Assembly (NCBI GenBank): GCA_024684815.1
Contig: JAIKWL010000033.1
Span: 1 to 41,833, forward strand
Reading direction: 5' to 3'
DNA length: 41,833 nt
Source: Saccharofermentans sp.
GTDB lineage: Bacteria > Bacillota > Clostridia > Saccharofermentanales > Saccharofermentanaceae
Part shown: positions 29,849 through 39,638 of the stretch, piece after piece
Layout of the letters: every line of letters starts with the position of its first letter
Position numbering within the stretch: the stretch's first letter is position 1
Made by a program: the position numbers and the translations under genes
Notes under the pieces: generated by a model
What the model saw: the letters and a program-made list of their open reading frames with translations, nothing else
Databases searched by the model: none
What the model was told of the DNA's origin: nothing

Positions 29849-32347
29849 ATGCCTAACGATCCTGATAAGTTTGACAACGTTAACGGTTTTAACTCTTCTG
29901 ATGACAAGGACGATTTTGTCGGTTCTTCTTTCGCTGTGCAGTTCAAGCCCGGTGACAAGGCTGAATCCGTATCAGACAAGCTCAAAGAGAGTCAGGAGAA
30001 TATAACCAATAAGGCGAATGAATCCAACAGTGATTTCGGCGGCTTCCAATTCAATTCTTTTAAGTCCAACGATGGTTTTAAGGATGAATTTGAAGACTTC
30101 GAATTCGATTCATCGATTTCCGCCTTTAAACCGTTTAAAGCTCCCGAGAATCCGGCTGCGCCTTCCGTATCTGATGTTCCGCAGGTTCCTTCAGTTTCTG
30201 ATGTTGATTCAAAACCTGCAGACAGCAATCCCGTTATGAGTCAGGCAGAGCCTGCTTTCCCTAAAGACGGCGGCACATTCGATAAACCGGCTGTTTCTTC
30301 AGAAAAGCCTGAGATCTCCCAGGATTCTGTTCCGAAGTTTAACGATCTCGAAGATGAGATAAATATTTTCCAGACAAAGCCTAATAACGAGAAGATCTTC
30401 CAGTCAGGAAACGGACTTGACTTTGCCACTTCTGAACATGACAAGAGCACAAGTCCTTTCATGAATGCGGAAAAGCCTGATATTCCCGCACCTGATGAAG
30501 TGGATATTCCCAGAGCAGATAAGCCTCTTTCAAGTCCTTTTGCCAAGGCTGATGAAACACCTGCTGCTCCGGCATCTCCTTTTGCAAGCAAAGAACCTGC
30601 TAAGACTTCTTCTCCGTTTGAAAAACAGAAGCCTGTCTCGCCTTCAGTTAAACCCGCCGCACAGTCAGCAGGTTACAGACCTTATCCTTCTGCAACTCAA
30701 GGTGATGTATTTAACACAAGTAAATCCGTCGATAACACCGATGCAAAAGAAACTGCATCAGAAAAAACTTCAGAACCTTCAAGAACGGCATCTGCTTTCG
30801 CTGCAGCTGCAGCAGCTTCAGCAGCCGCTTCCAAGCCTGTTGAACCTGCAAGACCTGTTCCGCCGGCAACTTCCCAGAAAGCTGGCGAGACAACTATTCT
30901 TAAGCAGCCTACACCCTCTGCAGGCGCCGGTGAGACAACAATACTTAAGCAGCCTACACCTCCTGCAGGCGCCGGTGAGACTACAATACTTAAGCAGCCT
31001 ACGCCTCCCGCAAGCGCAGGTGAGACAACAATACTTAAGCAGCCCACACCTCCTTCAGGCGCCGGTGAGACTACGATACTCAAGCAGCCTGAACAAACAG
31101 CTCCTGCAAGATCAAATACAGCTGCAGCAGCCGGAATAGCAGCAGGTACCGCAATAGTCGCAGGCAGACCCGCAGCTCCTTCTAAGCCGGCATCAAAGCC
31201 TGTTGAGACTGTTAAAGCACCTGCAGAGACTGAAAAACCTCACAGACCGGCAGCATCTGCTCAGCATAAAGATACAGCACAGGCTGCAAAGCCAGCAGAT
31301 GCACCCGCTCCTGCACCCGCTCCTGCACCTGCACCTGCACCCGCTCCTGCACCTGCTCCCGCTCCTGCCAAGCCTGCACAAAGACCGGGAACTTCAAATA
31401 ACGCCAACAAACCATTAGCCCCTGCCCAGGCTTATCCGAATTCACCTTTTGAACCTAAAGGAAAGCAGCCTGTTGCGGCAACGAGAGGCGTTATGAACTC
31501 CAATACCACTGCTGCTTCAAGCACTCAGCATGATAATAAGGCTATCACTCCGGTATCAACTGTTAAGAGAAAGACGCGCAAGGAACGCAAAGCAGTTAAA
31601 GATCCGGGACTTGCCGGTCTTCTTACCTTCCTCGGGATCATCGTTCTTGCAATAGGTGTTCTCTGGGCTTTGGACAGCACTGCCGGTATCAAGAGCCTTT
31701 TCGGCAAGAAACCTTCTGAGACTATCTCCACTGTTGCAACAACTACTACCAAAGCAACTACGGAAGGCACTGAAGCATCTGTTATTACCGAGGAGACATC
31801 CAAGGAAACAACAAAAGAAACTACAGCCGCCACAACGACTGAAGCTACAACCACAACTACAGAAGCTACAACAACTACTACTGAAGCTACGACGACCACA
31901 ACCGAAGCTACAACAACGACAACAGAAGCAACGACGACCACAACGGAAGCTACAACAACTACTACAGAAGCTACCACAAAGGCAACTCGTTCTTCTTCAA
32001 AGACAGCTGAAGGCTACAGCATCAACGACTTTGACACCAAGATCTCAAACTTCTCCACGACAGCAGGAGGATTTAAGTTTGATATCCAGCTCAAGAATAA
32101 GAGTAATTACAAAGCAAATCTTCCTAAGTCACTTAAGGGTCTGGACATTAAGCTCTATTCAAGCTCAACGATCACGGATGTCACATCTGATGCAATGACC
32201 TTCACCGGCGACGGTACGTCTTACAGAGGCGTTCCTAACGAGATCGCTGTTGATGCAGGTGATACTTACACCTTCACGGTTTATGTAACCACAAGTTCAA
32301 GCGTTAACTCATACGGATATAATTACGCTTACTTCGACTGGTGCTGA
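29849..32347 (+). CDS. Single-pass membrane protein with GETTILKQ repeats and a Thr-rich stalk (832 aa)
   Basis: The cytosolic N-terminal 587 residues are mostly disordered, rich in Ser, Pro, Ala and Asp, with repeated SPF motifs. Five copies of a 15-residue unit centred on GETTILKQP (about 346-413) follow, then an Ala/Pro run (PAPAPAP). One TM segment (about 588-610) comes after a KRKTRKERK stop-transfer cluster. Outside, a Thr/Glu-rich stalk of EATTTTT units (about 661-710) carries a C-terminal beta-rich domain of about 115 residues. The ETT motifs resemble phosphothreonine sites bound by FHA domains. Single-gene unit with its own promoter and terminator. Function unknown. Confidence 0.85.
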   Translation: MPNDPDKFDNVNGFNSSDDKDDFVGSSFAVQFKPGDKAESVSDKLKESQENITNKANESNSDFGGFQFNSFKSNDGFKDEFEDFEFDSSISAFKPFKAPENPAAPSVSDVPQVPSVSDVDSKPADSNPVMSQAEPAFPKDGGTFDKPAVSSEKPEISQDSVPKFNDLEDEINIFQTKPNNEKIFQSGNGLDFATSEHDKSTSPFMNAEKPDIPAPDEVDIPRADKPLSSPFAKADETPAAPASPFASKEPAKTSSPFEKQKPVSPSVKPAAQSAGYRPYPSATQGDVFNTSKSVDNTDAKETASEKTSEPSRTASAFAAAAAASAAASKPVEPARPVPPATSQKAGETTILKQPTPSAGAGETTILKQPTPPAGAGETTILKQPTPPASAGETTILKQPTPPSGAGETTILKQPEQTAPARSNTAAAAGIAAGTAIVAGRPAAPSKPASKPVETVKAPAETEKPHRPAASAQHKDTAQAAKPADAPAPAPAPAPAPAPAPAPAPAPAKPAQRPGTSNNANKPLAPAQAYPNSPFEPKGKQPVAATRGVMNSNTTAASSTQHDNKAITPVSTVKRKTRKERKAVKDPGLAGLLTFLGIIVLAIGVLWALDSTAGIKSLFGKKPSETISTVATTTTKATTEGTEASVITEETSKETTKETTAATTTEATTTTTEATTTTTEATTTTTEATTTTTEATTTTTEATTTTTEATTKATRSSSKTAEGYSINDFDTKISNFSTTAGGFKFDIQLKNKSNYKANLPKSLKGLDIKLYSSSTITDVTSDAMTFTGDGTSYRGVPNEIAVDAGDTYTFTVYVTTSSSVNSYGYNYAYFDWC
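30885..31091 (+). repeat. Tandem 45-bp coding repeat, five units
   Basis: Each unit encodes GETTILKQPTPxAGA. The unit boundaries recur every 45 bases, and the last unit is partial. Synonymous changes between units (ACTATT, ACAATA, ACTACG) with the protein sequence kept suggest selection on the peptide. Confidence 0.85.
31842..31976 (+). repeat. Tandem 21-bp coding repeat (EATTTTT stalk)
   Basis: About six units of seven codons encode the extracellular Thr-rich stalk. Third-codon positions vary between units. The length may vary between strains by slippage. Confidence 0.8.
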
Positions 32348-32374
32348 TCTTTCAGTAAATTGATCTGAAACTTA

Positions 32375-32403
32375 AAAGGAGGTCTCAAATCAGGACCTCC
32401 TTT
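32375..32403. terminator. Bidirectional terminator
   Basis: A ten-base stem, AAAGGAGGTC with GACCTCCTTT (32375-32384 and 32394-32403). T-rich sequence follows in both directions, so it serves the 832-aa gene and the convergent Clp gene. Confidence 0.85.
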
Positions 32404-32429
32404 ATTATTTATAAGATTTTGAACAGGTA

Positions 32430-34862
32430 TCACTCGCTCTTCTTTATCGTATCGAAAACGAATTTCCCTCTTCTGTAATCGATCTTGAGACTTGCCACAT
32501 CCTTCAGAGCGCCTGTAAGGAACATATCGGCAAGAGGGTCTTCAACATTGGATCTTATTGCCTTGCGCAAAGGTCTTGCTCCATACTTTTCGTCATAACC
32601 GAGCTCAGCAAGTCTGTCTCCGGCAGCCTTGCTCATAGAGCCTTTGATGTGCTTCTCATCCAAAGATGCAAAGACATCCTTGATCATGATATTGACGATC
32701 TTACGGACCTCATCACGAGTCAGAGTCTTGAATATGATAATCTCGTCAACACGGTTCAAAAACTCCGGTCTGAATGTTTCTTTGAGTGCACTCTGGACAT
32801 GCTGGTCCATAGCTTCCTGTGTTCCTGAGAAGAAACCGATCGTCGCAGCCTTTGCCGAACTGCCCGCATTGGATGTCATTATGATGATACAGTTCTCAAA
32901 GTTTACATGCAGTCCGTGGCTGTCAGTAAGCACACCGTCATCAAGCATCTGGAGCAGAAGGTTGAATACATCAGGGTGCGCTTTTTCAATCTCATCGAAA
33001 AGGATCACGGAATAAGGCTTCCTTCTTACCTGCTCGGTAAGCTGTCCGGCATCGTCAAAGCCGACATATCCCGGAGGGGAACCGATAAGCTTTGATACAG
33101 AATGCGGCTCCATATATTCAGACATATCGACTCTGATCATTGCTTCTTCCGTATCAAACATTGCTTCAGCCAATGCCTTAACAAGTTCCGTCTTACCTAC
33201 ACCCGTAGGTCCGACGAAAATGAATGAAGTCGGCTTATGCTTCTTTGTAAATCCGGCCCTGTTGCGTCTTACTGCACTTGCAACCGCATGAACAGCATCC
33301 TCCTGGCCTATTACACGCTCATGGAGTCTTTCCTCAAGATGCTTGAGCTTTTCGGTCTCAGTCTCAGAGATCGATTTCAGCGGAATGCCGGTCCACATCT
33401 CGATTACCCTAGCGATATCTTCAACCTGAATAGGATCAGGGATAATATCGTCTTCAAGTGCATTGACTTCATTCTGAAGCCTGTCGACAGTAGCCTTGAG
33501 CTCGGCAACCTTCTCATAATCAGATTCACGTTCTTCAGGAGACGAATTCTCCATTGAATCGATCAGTTTCTGGTGTTCTGCCTTTGCCCTCTCGAGATCC
33601 TTCTTCGTCTTTGCAAGCTTAACGAGCTTGTTGTTTTTAAGATTTGCCGAAGAACCAGCCTCATCTATAAGGTCTATTGCTTTATCAGGAAGATATCTGT
33701 CAGTGATATATCTCTTGGATGCTTTGACCGCAAATTCAATAACCTCATCGGAATATGTGACGTTATGGTGCTTTTCGTAGTAATCCTTGATACCCTTCAG
33801 TATCTCAATAGCCATTTCAACAGAAGGCTCATCGAGCATAACTTTCTGGAAACGTCTTTCAAGAGCGGAATCCTTCTCGATCCTCTTATACTCCGCAGTC
33901 GTCGTGGAACCAAGGATACGGAGTTCGCCTCTTGCCAGGGCAGGCTTAAGGATATTTGCCGCATTTGTAGAACCTTCGGCATCACCGGCACCGATTATCG
34001 TATGCAGCTCATCGATAACAAGGATGATATTCTCAGCCTTGATTGCTTCATTGATAACGCCTTTGATACGGCTCTCGAACTGGCCTCTGAACTGGGTTCC
34101 TGCGACCATGGCAGGCAGATCAAGCTGCCACACCTGCATGTTAAGAAGTTTCTCAGGCACACTGCCTTCCACGATCTTTACAGCAAGACCCTGAGCTACA
34201 GCAGTCTTACCGACACCGGGGGCACCGATAAGAACAGGATTGTTCTTGGATCTTCTGTTAAGGATCTGAATACAGCGGTCGATCTCTTTATCACGTCCGA
34301 TAATACGGTCGATCTTGCCTTCCTTGGCGCGCTCGGTAAGGTTGGTGCCGAATTCATTGAGATATTTGAGACGGCTCTTGCCTTTTGCCCTCTTGGGATC
34401 AGCGCTGTTCTTATCGCCGGGAGTTCCTTCTTCAGACTGGCTTCCGGGTCTTCTGCCAAAGAACGAATCAAAGAACGACGGGCCCTTTTCTTGTTCATCA
34501 CCGGGTTTGCCGTCCTTGGACTCGGGGTCGCTTATTCCGACCGGTGTCGAATCCTCATCAAACTCATAAGCATCGTCTTCATCTTCGCCGAAAGGAAGCT
34601 CCTCACCGTTTGCAAGCGACCTTAAGAAATCCGTGGGATTGACCGAAAACTCACTCTGACCGACAAGATCTTCTATCTTGTCGCTCATCTCATCGATGTT
34701 GTCGGCGTTGATCCCCGTTGCCTTGAACATATCGGTAACACCTGTTATTCCCGATTCATAAGCGCATTTAAGGCAAAATCCTTCGTCTATTCTGTTGCCA
34801 TTCTCATATCGGCTCGTAAATACTATTGCGTGCCTCTTCTTACAAATACTGCAAAGTGCCAT
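32430..34862 (-). CDS. ClpE-like AAA+ unfoldase with N-terminal zinc finger (810 aa)
   Basis: A two-AAA Clp/Hsp100 ATPase that unfolds proteins, probably for ClpP. The N-terminus has a CSIC and CLKC four-cysteine zinc finger as in ClpE, and no Clp-N repeat domain. After a disordered linker (about 85-165) come AAA-1 (Walker A GAPGVGKT, Walker B LVIDELHT), a UVR-like coiled middle region (about 405-475), and AAA-2 (GPTGVGKTE, LFDEIEKAHPD). A TIGF tripeptide loop in AAA-2 matches the ClpP-docking loop. Its ATG overlaps the uvrA stop (TAATG), so it is translationally coupled to uvrA, an unusual pairing. Confidence 0.92.
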   Translation of the reverse strand: MALCSICKKRHAIVFTSRYENGNRIDEGFCLKCAYESGITGVTDMFKATGINADNIDEMSDKIEDLVGQSEFSVNPTDFLRSLANGEELPFGEDEDDAYEFDEDSTPVGISDPESKDGKPGDEQEKGPSFFDSFFGRRPGSQSEEGTPGDKNSADPKRAKGKSRLKYLNEFGTNLTERAKEGKIDRIIGRDKEIDRCIQILNRRSKNNPVLIGAPGVGKTAVAQGLAVKIVEGSVPEKLLNMQVWQLDLPAMVAGTQFRGQFESRIKGVINEAIKAENIILVIDELHTIIGAGDAEGSTNAANILKPALARGELRILGSTTTAEYKRIEKDSALERRFQKVMLDEPSVEMAIEILKGIKDYYEKHHNVTYSDEVIEFAVKASKRYITDRYLPDKAIDLIDEAGSSANLKNNKLVKLAKTKKDLERAKAEHQKLIDSMENSSPEERESDYEKVAELKATVDRLQNEVNALEDDIIPDPIQVEDIARVIEMWTGIPLKSISETETEKLKHLEERLHERVIGQEDAVHAVASAVRRNRAGFTKKHKPTSFIFVGPTGVGKTELVKALAEAMFDTEEAMIRVDMSEYMEPHSVSKLIGSPPGYVGFDDAGQLTEQVRRKPYSVILFDEIEKAHPDVFNLLLQMLDDGVLTDSHGLHVNFENCIIIMTSNAGSSAKAATIGFFSGTQEAMDQHVQSALKETFRPEFLNRVDEIIIFKTLTRDEVRKIVNIMIKDVFASLDEKHIKGSMSKAAGDRLAELGYDEKYGARPLRKAIRSNVEDPLADMFLTGALKDVASLKIDYRRGKFVFDTIKKSE

Positions 34863-37800
34863 TATTCTTCTCCGTTACTATTATTCTCTTCCCTTATCCT
34901 GCGTCTTACCTTAGGACCGGTAAGAATGTCGTATTGTTCTTCCTCGAGCCTTGCAGTGTCGATAAATGCAGAAATATCCCTGTACTGATCATTCTTCTTC
35001 GCCCTGTCAAGAACAGGCTTTAAGAACTGTCCCGTGTATGATTTTTTGCATTTTGCAATCTCTTCGGGTGTGCCTGAGGCAACCACTTCGCCGCCTCCGT
35101 CACCGCTCTCGGGACCAAGATCAATTATGTAATCTGCTGTCTTTATGACATCAAGATTATGCTCGATTACGACCACAGTGTTCTTATTTTCTGTTAGGCG
35201 CTCTAAAATGTCAACCAATTTATGAACGTCTGCAACATGCAGTCCGGTGGTCGGTTCATCTAATACATATATCGTTTTTCCGGTCGATCTTCTCGACAAT
35301 TCAGAGGCAAGTTTGATCCTCTGTGCCTCACCGCCCGACAGGGTCGTAGACGGCTGACCGAGCTTTATATATCCGAGACCCACATCCTGCAAGGTCCTTA
35401 CTTTTTTATATATTGCGGGATGGTTTTTGAAGAATTCGCAAGCCTCATCAACACTCATCTCCAATACATCAGAGATATTCTTGCCGTTATATCTGACTTC
35501 AAGAGTCTCTCTGTTATATCTCTTTCCCTTGCAGACATCACATGTTACATAGATATCGGGAAGGAAATGCATCTCGATCTTGTTAACGCCGTCGCCCGCA
35601 CAGGCCTCACATCTGCCGCCCTTGGTATTGAAAGAGAATCTTCCTGCCTGATATCCCCTCTGCTTTGCATCAGGTGTCTCGGCATAGAGTTTTCGTATCA
35701 GATCGAAAAGACCTATATAAGTGGCAGGATTGCTCCTCGGAGTCCTTCCGATCGGGCTCTGGTCGATGCATATGATCTTATCAAGGTTAGAATAGCCTGT
35801 TATCCTCTCGCACTTGATCCTGGACTTTCTGGCTCCGTTGAGCTCATGTGAAAGATAAGGTACAAGTGTCGAATTGATCAGCGACGATTTACCCGAACCT
35901 GATACTCCCGTAATAACGGTAAACAGTCCGAGCGGGATCGACACATCGATATGCTTAAGGTTATTTACATAAGCTCCGGATATCTTCAGAAGCTTCTTAT
36001 CGTCTTTTTTACGGCGGTTTACAGGAACCGGTATGAACTTCTTACCGGAAAGATACTGTCCGGTAACGGAGGATTCCTCCTTTATGATGTCATCGATCGT
36101 ACCTTCGGCAACGACCTGGCCTCCGAACGAACCTGCGCCGGGACCTATATCTATGATGTGATCGGCAGACCTCATAGTATCCTCATCGTGTTCAACGACC
36201 AGGATGGAATTACCGAGATCCCTTAACTTGAACAGTGTCTTGATCAGCTTATCGTTATCCCTCTGATGAAGACCTATCGAAGGTTCATCAAGAACGTATA
36301 AGACTCCCTGAAGGCCTGCGCCTATCTGAGTCGCGAGTCTGATCCTCTGAGCTTCTCCTCCGGAAAGAGTTGCAGAAGATCTGGACAGGGTCATGTAATC
36401 CAGGCCAACATCATATAAGAATTCGAGCCTTGACCTGACTTCTCTTAAGATCGGAGCTGCGATCTCGGCATTCTTGCCCTTGAGCTTAAGATCATCGAAA
36501 AACTGCCTCATGTTCTTTACCGACATATCGGTTAGTTCGCTGATATTAAGACCGCCGAGCTTAACGGACAGACTGTTCTTATTGAGCCTGGCGCCGCCGC
36601 ATACCGGGCAGACATCGATACTGAAGTATTTCTCATAGGAAGCCTTTGCCTCTTCACTGTAGGACTCCCTCCAGCGCCTGTACACGCTCGGAACGACACC
36701 TTCCCAAGCGGAATAGTAATCCTCGTTCCTGGCATAGATCGAATTTCTTGTGTCGATCTTAAGCTTCTCCCCGCCGTTACCATAAAGGATCAGATTCTTT
36801 ATGCTCTCCGGAAGTTTATAGTACGGTGTATCGAGCGAGAACTTATATCTCTTTGAAAGAGCTTCGATAAAACATCTTCCCCAGCTCTTTGGATCATCGA
36901 AGTTCCAGCCCGCTGTCCTTACCGCGCCTTCATTGAGTGAAAGCTTGGGATTGGTAATGCAAAGCTCGGGATCGACATTAGTAAGAGTACCGAGTCCGGA
37001 ACAGTTGGAACATGCGCCTTCAGGGCTGTTGAACGAGAAACTCCTCGTACTGATCTCACCGAAAGAAATCCCGCAGTCAGGGCATGCAAGATTCTGCGAG
37101 AAGAACTCGTCTGTCGATTCATATGTCTTCTCGCCTGACTCATCAACAGTTGCAGTCTGCATCTCAACCAGCAAAAGACCGTCAGCAAGCTTTAAAGCCG
37201 TCTCGCAGGAATCGTAAAGTCTTGTGGTATTGGCTTCCTTGATCACTAGTCTGTCAACGACGACTTCTATAGCATGTTTATTGTTCTTGTTAAGCTCAAT
37301 ATCTTCATCAAGCTCATATGTTATTCCGTCTACTCTGACCCTTGCGTATCCTGATTTGCGGAAACCCTCGAAAAGCTTGCTGAACTCGCCCTTCTTGCCT
37401 CTTACTACGGGCGCGTAAACTATCGCTCTGGTTCCCTCGGGATAGATCTTGAGCCTGTCGATTATCTGATCGATGCCCATTGATTTGATCTTCTTACCGC
37501 ACTTGGGACAGAAAGGTTCTCCGACCCTCGCATAAAGCAGCCTGAAATAATCGTAAATCTCAGTAACAGTACCTACTGTGGATCTGGGATTGCTTACAGT
37601 GGACTTCTGGTCAATTGATATTGCCGGTGAAAGACCTTCAATACTGTCCAGATCAGGTTTATCAAGCTGTCCCAGGAACATCCGCGCATATGAAGATAAT
37701 GACTCCACATATCTTCTCTGTCCTTCAGCATAAATGGTATCGAAAGCAAGCGAAGACTTACCCGATCCAGAAAGGCCGGTAAGTACGACCATCTTTTTTC

Positions 37801-37876
37801 TGGGTATATCAATATCCAAATTTTTAAGGTTATGCTCTCTGGCTCCCCTTATCTTAATGTACTTATTTTCATCCAT
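34862..37876 (-). CDS. uvrA: UvrA, excinuclease ABC subunit A (1004 aa)
   Basis: The damage-recognition ATPase of nucleotide excision repair. It begins IKIRGAREHNLKNLDIDIPR with Walker A GLSGSGKSS. Zinc-binding CPKCGKK and CPDCG motifs appear in the first half, and CEACAGDG with CDVCKG in the second. ABC signatures LSGGEAQRI occur twice, and the second Walker A is GVSGSGKSSL. At 1004 aa it exceeds the usual 940 by a C-terminal tail of about 50-60 charged residues (KVRRRIREENNS). The stop overlaps the start of the ClpE-like gene. Confidence 0.96.
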   Translation of the reverse strand: MDENKYIKIRGAREHNLKNLDIDIPRKKMVVLTGLSGSGKSSLAFDTIYAEGQRRYVESLSSYARMFLGQLDKPDLDSIEGLSPAISIDQKSTVSNPRSTVGTVTEIYDYFRLLYARVGEPFCPKCGKKIKSMGIDQIIDRLKIYPEGTRAIVYAPVVRGKKGEFSKLFEGFRKSGYARVRVDGITYELDEDIELNKNNKHAIEVVVDRLVIKEANTTRLYDSCETALKLADGLLLVEMQTATVDESGEKTYESTDEFFSQNLACPDCGISFGEISTRSFSFNSPEGACSNCSGLGTLTNVDPELCITNPKLSLNEGAVRTAGWNFDDPKSWGRCFIEALSKRYKFSLDTPYYKLPESIKNLILYGNGGEKLKIDTRNSIYARNEDYYSAWEGVVPSVYRRWRESYSEEAKASYEKYFSIDVCPVCGGARLNKNSLSVKLGGLNISELTDMSVKNMRQFFDDLKLKGKNAEIAAPILREVRSRLEFLYDVGLDYMTLSRSSATLSGGEAQRIRLATQIGAGLQGVLYVLDEPSIGLHQRDNDKLIKTLFKLRDLGNSILVVEHDEDTMRSADHIIDIGPGAGSFGGQVVAEGTIDDIIKEESSVTGQYLSGKKFIPVPVNRRKKDDKKLLKISGAYVNNLKHIDVSIPLGLFTVITGVSGSGKSSLINSTLVPYLSHELNGARKSRIKCERITGYSNLDKIICIDQSPIGRTPRSNPATYIGLFDLIRKLYAETPDAKQRGYQAGRFSFNTKGGRCEACAGDGVNKIEMHFLPDIYVTCDVCKGKRYNRETLEVRYNGKNISDVLEMSVDEACEFFKNHPAIYKKVRTLQDVGLGYIKLGQPSTTLSGGEAQRIKLASELSRRSTGKTIYVLDEPTTGLHVADVHKLVDILERLTENKNTVVVIEHNLDVIKTADYIIDLGPESGDGGGEVVASGTPEEIAKCKKSYTGQFLKPVLDRAKKNDQYRDISAFIDTARLEEEQYDILTGPKVRRRIREENNSNGEE

Positions 37877-37902
37877 AAATCGTTATTAGTTCCTCTGTGA
37901 AC

Positions 37903-37934
37903 AAAAAGACGGACATCTGATCAAGATGTTCGTC
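37903..37934 (-). terminator. Terminator of the tRNA-Glu transcript
   Basis: A ten-base stem with one mismatch, GACGGACATC with GATGTTCGTC (37908-37917 and 37925-37934), followed on the minus strand by TTTTT. Confidence 0.82.
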
Positions 37935-37948
37935 CTTCCTTCGTAATC

Positions 37949-38023
37949 TGGTGACCCCAAGCGGATTCGAACCGCTGATTGCGCCGTGAGAGGGCGCCGT
38001 CTTAACCACTTGACCATGGGGCC
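37949..38023 (-). tRNA. tRNA-Glu (anticodon CTC)
   Basis: The acceptor GGCCCCA pairs with TGGGGTC, the anticodon loop is CTCTCAC, GGTTCGAATCC lies in the T arm, and CCA is encoded. Length is 75 bases. Confidence 0.95.
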
Positions 38024-38041
38024 TTGTTCGTTTGCCCGAGT

Positions 38042-38070
38042 ATATTACCACAGGATCCTGACCTGCGCAA
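38042..38070 (-). promoter_or_regulatory. Promoter of tRNA-Glu
   Basis: On the minus strand TTGCGC (38065-38070) and TAATAT (38042-38047) are separated by 17 bases, 18 bases before the tRNA. Confidence 0.6.
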
Positions 38071-38119
38071 GTATAACGGGCACGAATGCTCAACCTAATA
38101 AGCGGACAATTATATTCCG

Positions 38120-39487
38120 TCAGATAATATCTGTCCTCTTATCCGAAGGAATATAAGGTCTGCGCTTGTTTACACACTTGAATGCAGGCCTCATTATTCT
38201 GCCGCCCGATACGAGCTCCTCGATCCTGTGTGCGCTCCAGCCTGCGATCCTTCCGCATGCGAAGAGCGGTGTATAAAGCTCTGTAGGGATCCCGAGCATC
38301 GAATAAACCAGTCCGGCATAGAAATCGACATTGGCACATACGAGCTTGTCCGAGTTCTTGACCTCGTGGAAGACTTCAGGCGCAAGCTTTTCGACGAGAA
38401 GATAGAGATTATAAAGATCCATATTGCCCTTCTCTTTGGCAAGGATCTCCGCATATTTCCTTATCACTACTGTTCTCGGATCGGACAGTGTATATACTGC
38501 ATGTCCAATACCATAGATAAGACCTGACTTGTCGAAAGCATTCTTCAGAAGAATGTCCTTGAGATAAGATCTGATCTGTCCTTCGTCGGTCCAGTCAGTT
38601 ACGTGCTCTCTAAGATCCTTCATCATTCCGAAAGCTTTGTTGGAAGCTCCTCCGTGCTGGGGTCCCTTGAGAGAGCCTACAGCTGATGCCATAACCGCAT
38701 AAGTATCAGAACCGGTTGAAGTGACGGCATGAGTTACGAATGTGGAGTTGTTACCGCCGCCGTGTTCTGCGTGAAGGACGAGCATAACATCGAGGATCCT
38801 TGCTTCAAGCTCGGTGAACTCACCGTCAGGTCTGATCATGTGAAGAATGTTCTGAGCGGTATTGTATTCGGCAACAGGAGCATGAATATACAGATCCCTG
38901 TGCTCTATGTAGTGTCTTCTGGCCATATATCCGTATGAGATGAGCACCGGGAATCTTGCGATAAGTTCTGTGCACTGTCTAACGACATTGGCGATATCTG
39001 TAGAATCGGGATTATCGTCATATGAATAGAGCGCAAGTATAGATCTTGCGAGCTTGTTCATGACATCCGGAGAAGGTGCCTTCATGATCATGTCTTCAGT
39101 AAAGCCCTCAGGAAGAGGTCTTACACTCTGAAGCAATGCATTAAATTCCTTAAGTTCTGACGCAGTCGGAAGCTCACCTGTAAGAAGCAGGAACGCTGTC
39201 TCCTCATATCCGTATCTTCCTTCGGAGAAGAATCCGTTTACGAGCTCTTTAACTTCATAGCCCTGATAGAAAAGCTTACCTTCAACCGGGATCCTGTCGG
39301 CATCGTCAACGATATAACTCATTACCTCACCCACTTCGGTAAGTCCTACAAGAACTCCCGTACCGTCATTGTTACGGAGACCTCTCTTAACGTTGTACTT
39401 TGTGTACAGATCCTTGTTGATATGTGATTTAACTTTTGCTACATCAGCAAGTCTGTTGATAAGCTGATCTTTCTGTTCAAATTCCAT
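38120..39487 (-). CDS. gltA: Citrate synthase (455 aa)
   Basis: Condenses oxaloacetate and acetyl-CoA; in anaerobes this feeds 2-oxoglutarate and glutamate. The family residues are clear: LHAEHGGGNNSTF (His), GPQHGGASNKA, GIGHAVYTLSDPR (catalytic His), and NVDFYAGLVYSMLGIP (catalytic Asp). The N-terminus has an extension of about 50 residues typical of Clostridia forms. A 2-methylcitrate synthase cannot be excluded. It stands alone, with no aconitase or isocitrate dehydrogenase gene next to it. Confidence 0.94.
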   Translation of the reverse strand: MEFEQKDQLINRLADVAKVKSHINKDLYTKYNVKRGLRNNDGTGVLVGLTEVGEVMSYIVDDADRIPVEGKLFYQGYEVKELVNGFFSEGRYGYEETAFLLLTGELPTASELKEFNALLQSVRPLPEGFTEDMIMKAPSPDVMNKLARSILALYSYDDNPDSTDIANVVRQCTELIARFPVLISYGYMARRHYIEHRDLYIHAPVAEYNTAQNILHMIRPDGEFTELEARILDVMLVLHAEHGGGNNSTFVTHAVTSTGSDTYAVMASAVGSLKGPQHGGASNKAFGMMKDLREHVTDWTDEGQIRSYLKDILLKNAFDKSGLIYGIGHAVYTLSDPRTVVIRKYAEILAKEKGNMDLYNLYLLVEKLAPEVFHEVKNSDKLVCANVDFYAGLVYSMLGIPTELYTPLFACGRIAGWSAHRIEELVSGGRIMRPAFKCVNKRRPYIPSDKRTDII

Positions 39488-39638
39488 GTTCCGTAATCTT
39501 CCTGTATATTCACTTAGACTAGCGCCTATAATAACAGATATTATAAATCTTTTCGCTTATTAGGGACTTCATACGGATACACGAATAATTATGCAAACAA
39601 AGCAGGTTTAGTTGTTAAGTACGTTCAAAAGAAAGGCT

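Noticed and set aside
30885-31091. Regular 45-bp repeats as a possible CRISPR array
   Set aside because: The repeats are contiguous, in frame, encode a conserved peptide, and have no unique spacers. No cas gene is present.
31525-31977. 150-codon antisense frame with VVVVAS repeats
   Set aside because: It is the reverse complement of the Thr-rich stalk repeat of the 832-aa gene; low-complexity shadow.
33573-34625. 350-codon open frame antisense to the ClpE-like gene
   Set aside because: It is a shadow of the conserved ATPase gene on the opposite strand, with no ribosome-binding site and no protein-like features of its own.
37869-38093. 74-codon frame over tRNA-Glu
   Set aside because: It runs through a complete tRNA gene and its terminator, so it is not coding.
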